Source: Sedimentisphaerales bacterium
Lineage (GTDB): Bacteria; Planctomycetota; Phycisphaerae; Sedimentisphaerales; Anaerobacaceae
DNA length: 64,000 bases
NCBI GenBank assembly: GCA_016932095.1
Contig: JAFGDN010000018.1
Coordinates: 1-64,000 of the forward strand
Direction: 5' to 3'
The notes beneath the pieces are model-generated. The model searched no databases, was not told the origin of the DNA, and saw nothing but the letters and a program-made list of their open reading frames with translations. A program made the translations under genes and the position numbers. Positions 44,835 to 52,822 of this stretch are shown in pieces. Position 1 is the first letter of the stretch, and the number at the start of each line of letters is the position of its first letter.

Positions 44835-47800
44835 CTATGGCCCAATACTGTCTCTTGTGGCAGATATGACGACCGGTGGTAATACATAACACCCGCACAC
44901 CGGATCAAAATAGAACCCAGAAGTCTCAGTATCAAGTACGTGAAGCCCAGGAGAAGGTGCGTGAGCCTCGAGAGGTGAAAGAACCAAGAAAACCGTGCCG
45001 ATGACGCCCCCGACGAAAGATCCAGTAACTTTTAGGGCTTTAAGACCCCATTCAAGGCCTCTTTGAATGCCTTCTTCAATGGCTTGTCCCTTTAACCAAT
45101 CCAACCAGGGAGGCAACATCCCGAATGGATCTGCAAAAGAATAAGGATTGTTGCCTACGTATGCGTATCCATTGCCGACGTTAAAGGGATCTGCCCATAT
45201 TCCAATGGTGTCGCGAGTTGTGAACCTGCCGGAGCGCGGGTCGAGATATCTGGTACGGTAGTAGTAAAGGCCAGTTTCGCTGTCGTAGCGTCTGCCGGTG
45301 AAGTAGTAGGGATTACCGATAGCAGTGCCGGCTATAGGAACACCCGCGCCATTAAAAAACTCCGGCTTACCATAGTCCTGATATTCATAGCGTTCTACTG
45401 CATTTCCTGCGACATCGGTGACAGCCATAACGTTGAAGAGCTCATCTGTGTGGTAATAGTAATCATTAGCGCCTCGCTGCATATTGAGGACCTCGTCGAT
45501 GTAGTTGCCATAGACGTAGGTTGCCTGCGTAACGCCGGCGCCATTCCGTTCCTCAATGACCTGCCAGCCGTCGTAGAAGTAACGCGTTGTCTGCGGTGTC
45601 CCTTCGGAATCGACGATTCTTTCTATTCGCCTGCCGAAACAGTCATAGGAGTAGGTGTGAACAATTGGCGGCCAAAAGTTGGCCGGCTCAAACCTGACCA
45701 TCCGGTTGAGGTAGTCGTAGGTAAGGCCCTTCTGTGTCGAAAGGCCATTGTCGATGGTATTCAGATTACCATTCTTGTCATAGAGTCGGCTGTCGAAAGA
45801 GGTCGTGGTGTACTGGTTCACCTGTTCATCGGCCGGTTCAGGGGTGGCACTATCCATAGTGTAAATGCCGGGGTCGGGCGAGCCGGTAACGCTCGTGCGG
45901 TTGCCGATGCCATCGAGCGAATAACCTGTATCGCGGACAACAGCCGGCACAGTGTTGGTAACCGTCGTATGAACCAGGCGGTCGATTGAATCGTAGGTAT
46001 AATCGTGCGTAAGCTGTGGCCCGCCGGCGCGAATGTCCTTTCGCTGGGTCTTATTGTAGGTCGCGTCCCAGGTGTATGTGCGGTCATCGATAATGGTGGG
46101 CGTACCTGCCGGGTCGCGTGTATGCGTCGTTTGGGTAATACGTCGGATGTTATCATAAGTATAAGTGGTTCTCGTGTTGTTGACGTAATCGCGCCGTTCA
46201 GGTCTGCGTGGGCCAATGTAGTTATAGCTTGCTATGGTTCCGCCCGCGTCGGAAATTGTCTTTATGCGGTTTAATGCATCGTAGGTGTAGTTGACGGCCC
46301 GCCCACTGGGATACGTACAGGAGAGCTTGTTGCCCAACCCGTCATAGCTGCTTGTCGTAGTTACTCCATTGAGAGTTTCTTGGATTATGTTCGAGAGAGA
46401 ATCGTAGCTGCGGGCGACAACGGAATAGTCATTTCCGGCACCGACCAAATTCAACGAATTATCGTACTGATAATACTCAAAGGTCGTCTGGTCGGATACT
46501 CCTGCTCCAGGCGTGATATATTTTTCTATAAGGCGGTTCAAATCGTCATACGTATAGTCAACCACACTGCCGGCAGCATCGATAGTTTGAATCAGATTGT
46601 CGTGAACATCATAGCTGCCCTGCCTGCTGGTGCTATCGGCATAAGTTGTTTTAATCAGGCGATTGAGCGGGTCATACTCATAGGTAGTTATGTTGCACTT
46701 GTCGTCGGTCAGACTGGTCAGCCGGGAGGTATCGTCCCAGGTTTGGCTGATTTTAATATCATCCGAATCACTGGGATTGGCGCCGTCACCATCCATATCA
46801 CGAACGATCCAAGTTAACCGATTGAGGCCGTCGTACGCAGAGCGGATTTCGGTATTCCTGGCATCAATCATCCTCGTGCGATTATCTCGCGAGTCGTAGG
46901 CGTACTGAGTAGTGTTGCCCGCGTTATCTGTTATCCCGGTAAGGCGGTTCAGATTATCGTACTTGTAGGTCGTAACAAAGGTCTCGTCGGGACCACCCAG
47001 ATCGGATTTCTCCAATACCGTAACGGCAATGACGTTTGAGTTTTCATCATAGCTGTAAGTTATCTTATTGCCCTTAGCGTCGATAACAACACTTAGACGG
47101 TTAGCAGTATCGTATTCATAGTGCGTTTCGTTGCCATTATCATCGGTAACCTTTGTAACTTGGGAATTGTCATTGTATTCGTACCCGGTGGTTACCTTGC
47201 CGTCGCCGATGTCAAAAGTGGTACTAACGTCAAAGAAGTCCACTTCAGTTTCGACAAGGCGGTTCAGTTCGTCGTATTTGTAGCTTGTTGCATTTAGGCG
47301 GTCGTGTGGTGGTAGGAAGATGTCTCCGATGAAATAGTCGTTGCATCCGGGACCGAAGGTTGTATGGATACGGTTACCTATGGCATCGTATGTGTTTGTA
47401 GTGACGTAATTCATAGGGCGATTCGTTTTGACGAGTTGGCCACAGACATATTTATAGGTGGTGACTACTACATCCCACCCTCCATCATGTACCTTGACAC
47501 AGTTGCCGACGCCATCGTACTCAAAGTATATCGCGGAGTTATTTTGATTGCCCTCGGCACGAATGACCCACAAGGGCAGGGTCAGCTCGTCATAAAAGGC
47601 CCCTATGGTATTTGTCGGCTGATTGCCGTTCGTTGCCTCCCCGAAGCGAATCAAGGTTCGATTGCAGTTTTCGTCGTATTCATACTCGGTTACAACGGAA
47701 TGGGTTTCATTGACCTCCGCCGTAACGCGGACCAGATTGTTCAGGGTATCATACTCGTAGGTGGTGGTGAAGTACTCGTTGGCCTGTAAGTTGCCTTGGT

Positions 47801-50504
47801 CGTCGATGTTCTCAATGTCCACACGGACCACATTGTTGTTTTTATCATAGAAGGTGTACTTTTTGTAGCACACACCGCTTCCGTCGGTGACCTCTGGTGA
47901 AATCTCGCAGACAACCTGGTTGAGCTGATTGTGGATATACCGCCAGTTGCTACCATTTGGATCAATTAGACGGATAGTGTTTCCCACCGCATCATATTCG
48001 TACATGGTGGTCAGAGCAAGGTTGTTAGCGTCAACGATGGTCTCCTTCAAATAGCTATAATTAGGGTCGTTGCAGTCGGTGTAGTAGGTATACACATCGC
48101 GCCGTCGATGTCCGCTGCCATTATCGGGCAGGATGCTTACGGTCCTTTGGCCGTATGCGTTATATTGCCATTCCTGAACAATATTTGCGTCGGGGGCCTC
48201 TCTGACATACGTCGTCCGGATGCGATTTCCGTTCGGATCATAATCGTGCAGAGTCTCGTTTCTTCTCGGGTCAACATGGCGGGTCGCGAAGCTGCATTCG
48301 CCGCCAAATTCGGTGCCATATTCAAACTTTTCGATTATAGGCGAAATCATCCTGATATCATCGATGTAAATGGTACCTGAGCCGCCGGGTACCGGAGCGG
48401 CTCTATCACCCAAACCGATATAAACTTTGCTCACAGCCGTTAAGTCTACGCCGCCATCAGCGAAATCTTGCAATACAAAAGCAAAGAGGAACCAGTCGTC
48501 ATCCGGAATAGGATTCCACCGCGAATCCGGCGGGCATTCGCATAAATTTAAGAGGCAGCACAGGACCCCTGGCGGAACCCAAACAAGGGTGCCGGTCGAA
48601 TCCTCCAGACCCACGTATATCTCATTAGTATCGGTACCTGTTCCAACCCGGAACGACACCTCCAATACTTCGGCACCGCTGGCAGCCCAATCCTGTGGCA
48701 CAGAATACGTGCCGACAGTCTCAGAATAATACGGCGGGTCGATATTGTTATAATCAAAGATCATCGCCTGCTTGCCTTGGTTAACCGGCTCACAAGGGTC
48801 AACTGCAAGATCAACCAGTGAACCAGTACCGTTCACTAAGCCATCAATCCATGTATCATATATCAAATTGTTACTGTCGTTGTAGGACTCAAAATCATCC
48901 ACGATAGCGGTGGATTCCATTGGCCCGGGATGCCGAAATTTGGCGCGCAGATTACCGCGTGACCGCTGCGAAGCATTGGGGTCGAGGTCGGCCTCATAGA
49001 CATTTACAACGTAGTTACCGTTCGGATAATCTATACGCGTAACTAAGGAATCACTATTGTATTCGTACCGGGTCTCGAAGTAGGCGGGGTCATCGGCCCG
49101 CAGCTTGTTGACCGGCGGATTGGTATTAGGGTCGAGGTATGTAGGCGAGTTGGGGTCGGCTCGACCGGTGTACTGCCGAACCATTACCAGCCGATTCCTG
49201 TCGTCGAAGAAATGTGATGCTACATTACCCACACGGTCATTAGTAACCGTCTTGACAACAGCAAAATTGTTACCCGCATCAGGCGCCTGCGGCACGTATG
49301 TGATATCGATTATATCGTTCGGTTCACCCCAAATCTGTCGAATGACGTGGTCGAACTCCGGATCATTGGAGTCGGTAGTTGGTGAGTAAACGTTTTGCAG
49401 AAATGTCCGGCCATTAGGGTCAGTAATAGTCAACAGATTGTGATTGAGCCGTTCATCACCAAGACCGTGAGAATACGTGTATGTGGTGGTCTTTCCGTCG
49501 GGATAGTCATTGCCGGTTAGCGTGCCGGTAACCGCGGGCGTTGTGACGGATTTGAGGTCGCTGAGAGAACCCCCGGGTGTATTACCGTCATAATACTGAT
49601 ACGAGACGGTTCTGCCGGCAAAATCTGTTATGAACGCAACACTGCCGTCAGCGTCGTAAAGGATGTCAATCTCCCGGCCGAGTGTGTCGCGAACCGTTGC
49701 CAGCTTGCCCATGTCGTCCAATCGATAATCAAACGAAATCGCATTACCGTTGCGGTCCGTTATCTGCTTGATTTTGCCTTGCGAACTGCTGCCGTCAAAC
49801 CGATTAAATATCCATGTCGTCTTGTCAGGAAACGTCAGTGAAAAGCTAAGGTCCGGATTTCTCGACAGTACCCTGAAAAGCCCATCGGTGACCCAGGTGC
49901 CGTCTGCCTGATGCCTGTAGAGGTCTCGTCGGCCGCTGCCGTCGTGCACGATAAAATCCCGCCCGGCCGGCTCGATATAAATATTATAGGAATAGTCCCA
50001 GTTATTGCCGGTGCTTGTATTCGACCCTGTCCGCGAGCGATAGGTACGCGACCAGATGAAATCGAGCCCTCGGCCGGGAATCCTTAAATCCACCACTGTT
50101 TCACGATACTCGCCGGTAGCCGGATTGACGCCGTATGTGGGATTAGCCGGTGAGTCGAGTGCGTTTGGCGGTTCATATAAATTCGCTTCTGCAATATATG
50201 GCGGCAGCGCCTCACAATCCGGATTAGCAGTGTCCGTACACAACAACCACTGAGTTACGAACTCATTCAAATCGTTAATGTCAACTATGCCGTCGCCTCC
50301 CGGCGTATAAATATCGACCCATTCACAGTCACCGGGTTCATCACAGCTTTCCAACCAGTACGAAGCAAGGCGGGCAAAGTCCCTGAAATTAACGTAGCAG
50401 TCCTCATCGAAGTCGGAAAGCAAAAACGGTTCACATCCTCCTGAAGCTATTTCAGCGCATACCACCAAAACCAAACAACTCAGTAACACCAGCTTCTTAC
50501 ACAT
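44835..50504 (-). CDS. Exported RHS/YD-repeat protein with dockerin-like start
   Basis: A very large secreted protein (1889 residues). Signal peptide (about 1-23), a dockerin-like module (about 27-85: DFDEDCYVNFRDFARLASYW, then GDGIVDINDLNEFVTQW), the opening DUF6531-like block (YGVNPATGEYRETVVDLRIPG in part), many YD repeats of the form Y-x-Y-D-x-x-N-R-L, and the RHS core end RYLDPRSGRFTTRDTIG (about 1750). A jelly-roll-like insert (about 530-715, starting VDDFESYND) interrupts the repeats. The last about 100 residues after GNNPYSFADPFG are the variable tip, with a hydrophobic stretch but no toxin I recognise. Start set by AGGAGG 6 bases before ATG. RHS shells encapsulate their own C-terminal tip. 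Confidence 0.9.
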   Translation of the reverse strand: MCKKLVLLSCLVLVVCAEIASGGCEPFLLSDFDEDCYVNFRDFARLASYWLESCDEPGDCEWVDIYTPGGDGIVDINDLNEFVTQWLLCTDTANPDCEALPPYIAEANLYEPPNALDSPANPTYGVNPATGEYRETVVDLRIPGRGLDFIWSRTYRSRTGSNTSTGNNWDYSYNIYIEPAGRDFIVHDGSGRRDLYRHQADGTWVTDGLFRVLSRNPDLSFSLTFPDKTTWIFNRFDGSSSQGKIKQITDRNGNAISFDYRLDDMGKLATVRDTLGREIDILYDADGSVAFITDFAGRTVSYQYYDGNTPGGSLSDLKSVTTPAVTGTLTGNDYPDGKTTTYTYSHGLGDERLNHNLLTITDPNGRTFLQNVYSPTTDSNDPEFDHVIRQIWGEPNDIIDITYVPQAPDAGNNFAVVKTVTNDRVGNVASHFFDDRNRLVMVRQYTGRADPNSPTYLDPNTNPPVNKLRADDPAYFETRYEYNSDSLVTRIDYPNGNYVVNVYEADLDPNASQRSRGNLRAKFRHPGPMESTAIVDDFESYNDSNNLIYDTWIDGLVNGTGSLVDLAVDPCEPVNQGKQAMIFDYNNIDPPYYSETVGTYSVPQDWAASGAEVLEVSFRVGTGTDTNEIYVGLEDSTGTLVWVPPGVLCCLLNLCECPPDSRWNPIPDDDWFLFAFVLQDFADGGVDLTAVSKVYIGLGDRAAPVPGGSGTIYIDDIRMISPIIEKFEYGTEFGGECSFATRHVDPRRNETLHDYDPNGNRIRTTYVREAPDANIVQEWQYNAYGQRTVSILPDNGSGHRRRDVYTYYTDCNDPNYSYLKETIVDANNLALTTMYEYDAVGNTIRLIDPNGSNWRYIHNQLNQVVCEISPEVTDGSGVCYKKYTFYDKNNNVVRVDIENIDDQGNLQANEYFTTTYEYDTLNNLVRVTAEVNETHSVVTEYEYDENCNRTLIRFGEATNGNQPTNTIGAFYDELTLPLWVIRAEGNQNNSAIYFEYDGVGNCVKVHDGGWDVVVTTYKYVCGQLVKTNRPMNYVTTNTYDAIGNRIHTTFGPGCNDYFIGDIFLPPHDRLNATSYKYDELNRLVETEVDFFDVSTTFDIGDGKVTTGYEYNDNSQVTKVTDDNGNETHYEYDTANRLSVVIDAKGNKITYSYDENSNVIAVTVLEKSDLGGPDETFVTTYKYDNLNRLTGITDNAGNTTQYAYDSRDNRTRMIDARNTEIRSAYDGLNRLTWIVRDMDGDGANPSDSDDIKISQTWDDTSRLTSLTDDKCNITTYEYDPLNRLIKTTYADSTSRQGSYDVHDNLIQTIDAAGSVVDYTYDDLNRLIEKYITPGAGVSDQTTFEYYQYDNSLNLVGAGNDYSVVARSYDSLSNIIQETLNGVTTTSSYDGLGNKLSCTYPSGRAVNYTYDALNRIKTISDAGGTIASYNYIGPRRPERRDYVNNTRTTYTYDNIRRITQTTHTRDPAGTPTIIDDRTYTWDATYNKTQRKDIRAGGPQLTHDYTYDSIDRLVHTTVTNTVPAVVRDTGYSLDGIGNRTSVTGSPDPGIYTMDSATPEPADEQVNQYTTTSFDSRLYDKNGNLNTIDNGLSTQKGLTYDYLNRMVRFEPANFWPPIVHTYSYDCFGRRIERIVDSEGTPQTTRYFYDGWQVIEERNGAGVTQATYVYGNYIDEVLNMQRGANDYYYHTDELFNVMAVTDVAGNAVERYEYQDYGKPEFFNGAGVPIAGTAIGNPYYFTGRRYDSETGLYYYRTRYLDPRSGRFTTRDTIGIWADPFNVGNGYAYVGNNPYSFADPFGMLPPWLDWLKGQAIEEGIQRGLEWGLKALKVTGSFVGGVIGTVFLVLSPLEAHAPSPGLHVLDTETSGFYFDPVCGCYVLPPVVISATRDSIGP

Positions 50505-50654
50505 CTTACTCCTCCTTTCATAAATTAACCGATGAAATTTGCAATGCGGGGGCAAAGCCGGAACACTGGCTAAATGAAAATCTAAATGAAGCTCTTCTCC
50601 CGCTCCTCATCCGCCGGTATGGGCCGGGTGTAAATTTTTCCATCAACAGTCAGA

Positions 50655-50894
50655 TTACGAAGCAGTTGTCCTCCATTTACTGTTTCTTTTGCAATTTGTC
50701 ACGACAAATCCCGCATAAGTTGTAGGAATTTTGTTTTTTTGTGTCTCCACGTCCAGAGTTTGTCCCTGCCTGTTAAAATAGCGAATGACCATCCTCGTGC
50801 CCGCCATCCCCCAACTTAACACGAAGCACTTAAAACCCAAAACTCCATTTGCGTCTTGTCTGCCCTCATGCCTGAACCTGTATGTAGTTGACAC
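50655..50894 (-). CDS. Doubtful small protein, 79 aa
   Basis: A GTG-initiated frame lies in the 450-base gap between the RHS gene and the next supported gene. The GGGAG before GTG is only one base away, which is too close. The sequence is basic, with no signal peptide, motif or recognised family. It may be chance; the rest of the gap (50505-50654 and 50895-50957) shows nothing I can name. Confidence 0.15.
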   Translation of the reverse strand: MSTTYRFRHEGRQDANGVLGFKCFVLSWGMAGTRMVIRYFNRQGQTLDVETQKNKIPTTYAGFVVTNCKRNSKWRTTAS

Positions 50895-50957
50895 GCTCCC
50901 TCGAACGCTTCCGTCGGGTATGCAAGCACCGGGCAGGTGCTGCTTTCGCGGTAAAAT

Positions 50958-51302
50958 TTAATACCAGACCGTAACTATCAGGTTCGGCTCTGTTTTCTTC
51001 GCCTGTATCTCGCCCACAACAGCATTGGTCATCTTTATACTGACCCCGGGATTATCTTTAAGCCACGTGCTTACCTGCTCGTCGAGAAAATCAATCGCAC
51101 CGACGTGCAGCTTCGCAAAAAACGTCTTGCATCCCGTAATCCGGTCCGGCCAACTCACCTTCTTGCCCGTATCCCGCACTACAGGCCGTTCTTCCGGCTC
51201 AACCGCTGCCTCCGGCTCGCTGCCGCCCCCGAGATTCAGCGGCGAATGTGATATTTCCATCGGCTTATCCCCTCCTTGTTCTTCTATTCCAAAATCTGCC
51301 AT
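50958..51302 (-). CDS. Conserved-looking hypothetical protein, 114 aa
   Basis: A 114-residue soluble protein. The first about 50 residues are Gly/Glu/Pro-rich and probably disordered. The second half looks folded and repeats a simple amphipathic pattern: ITGCKTFFAKLHVGAIDFLD, then WLKDNPGVSIKMTNAVVGE, and it ends IVTVWY. GGAGG lies 7 bases before the ATG, so translation is well supported. No catalytic residues stand out. It is transcribed away from rimO. Function unknown. Confidence 0.6.
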   Translation of the reverse strand: MADFGIEEQGGDKPMEISHSPLNLGGGSEPEAAVEPEERPVVRDTGKKVSWPDRITGCKTFFAKLHVGAIDFLDEQVSTWLKDNPGVSIKMTNAVVGEIQAKKTEPNLIVTVWY

Positions 51303-51445
51303 AGTTTGTCCTCCACGGTATTTATCGTTTGAGTACGTTCATACTTAATTTAATATACCAACCTTAAATATGCTCGTCAAACCTATTAACTATGCTTATC
51401 AAAATATTAGACCTTCCTGTGCTTTTCTGTTACCTTTATCGGCCA

Positions 51446-52792
51446 ATGACCACAAAACACAACAAAAATCAGGTAATCGTCGGCTTCATCGCCCTCGGCT
51501 GTCCCAAAAATATGGTCGATAGCGAACGAATGCTCGCTCAAATCGCCCAGGCGGGCTTGCTCGTCACTCACGATACCGCCGGCGCAGACGTTATCGTCAT
51601 CAATACCTGCGGCTTTATCGCCCCCGCCAAGGCCGAAGCCGTCGCCGCTATCCGGCGCGCCATCGACAAAAAACGTAAAGGCAAAGTCAAAAAAGTCATC
51701 GTCGCCGGCTGCCTCCCCCAGCGAGAGGGCGTCCGGCTCCTTAAAGAAATCCCCGGTATCGACGCAATCGTCGGCCTCGAACACCGCGATGTAATCGCCT
51801 CTGTAATCACACAATCCCTAACTGCCGATAAAACTGTCGAACTGCTCACCCCCGCCTTTACTCGCCTCTACGACGACCGCACCCGCCTTCGAATCACCCC
51901 CCGCCACTGGGCATACCTGCGTATCAGCGAGGGGTGTTCGCGAAACTGCTCATTCTGCACCATCCCCGCCATAAGGGGCAAATTCCGAAGCAAGCCAGTA
52001 AATCTCGTCCTTGCCGAAGCTAAAGAGCTTGTTGAATCCGGAGCGGTCGAATTGAACATTATCGCCCAGGATATTACCTCATACGGCCGGGACCTCGGCC
52101 TCAAAGACGCCCTACCGGCACTGCTTGCCCAACTTGTCAAAATCGTCCGCCTAAAATGGATTCGCCTCCTATACCTCTACCCGACGGGCATTACTAACTC
52201 GCTTATCGAAACCGTCGCTCAAAGCGAAAAAATCGTCCACTATTTCGACATTCCCCTTCAGCACATCAATCCCGAAATCCTCAAATCAATGCGCCGCCCT
52301 CACTCCAAAGACAATATCCGCCGTCTCATTGAAACCTTAAGAGCAAAAATCCCCGACTGCGTCCTCCGCACAACCTTTATCGTCGGCTTTCCAGGCGAAA
52401 CCGACGCCCGCTTCAATGAGATGCTCGATTTTGTCAAATGGGCGAGTTTCGACCACCTCGGCTGTTTCACCTTCTACCCCGAAAAAGGAACCCTCGCCGC
52501 CCGACTCCAAAAACAGGTCCCGGACCGCGTAGAAAAACAACGCCTCAAACAACTTATGCTGACCCAGCAGAGAATCGTCTTCGAGAAAAACAAATCCCGT
52601 ATCGGCAGCCGGCTTACCTGCCTCATCGACAACATTGAAAAAAATCATGTCGCCAAGGCCCGTTTCTTCGGCCAGGCGCCCGAAATCGACTCCCTATGCT
52701 TCATCAAAAACTGCTCCACCACCGCGGGCACTTTCGTCAAAACTAAAGTTATCGGCTGTAAAGATTACGACCTCATCTGCGAAAAATTTTAA
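51446..52792 (+). CDS. rimO: Ribosomal protein S12 methylthiotransferase RimO
   Basis: Radical SAM methylthiotransferase that adds a methylthio group to the conserved Asp of ribosomal protein S12. The 448 residues hold the N-terminal domain cysteines (GCPKNMVDSE, NTCGFI, AGCLPQ), the radical SAM motif CSRNCSFCTIPAIRGKFRS, and a C-terminal TRAM domain. The LGCPKNxVDSE and IPAIRGKFRS wording separates RimO from MiaB. ATG 51446 fits the family start; neither it nor the upstream ATG 51392 has a ribosome binding site. Confidence 0.9.
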   Translation: MTTKHNKNQVIVGFIALGCPKNMVDSERMLAQIAQAGLLVTHDTAGADVIVINTCGFIAPAKAEAVAAIRRAIDKKRKGKVKKVIVAGCLPQREGVRLLKEIPGIDAIVGLEHRDVIASVITQSLTADKTVELLTPAFTRLYDDRTRLRITPRHWAYLRISEGCSRNCSFCTIPAIRGKFRSKPVNLVLAEAKELVESGAVELNIIAQDITSYGRDLGLKDALPALLAQLVKIVRLKWIRLLYLYPTGITNSLIETVAQSEKIVHYFDIPLQHINPEILKSMRRPHSKDNIRRLIETLRAKIPDCVLRTTFIVGFPGETDARFNEMLDFVKWASFDHLGCFTFYPEKGTLAARLQKQVPDRVEKQRLKQLMLTQQRIVFEKNKSRIGSRLTCLIDNIEKNHVAKARFFGQAPEIDSLCFIKNCSTTAGTFVKTKVIGCKDYDLICEKF

Positions 52793-52822
52793 TAGTATTC
52801 TCCCTCATTTCCTATAATCAGG

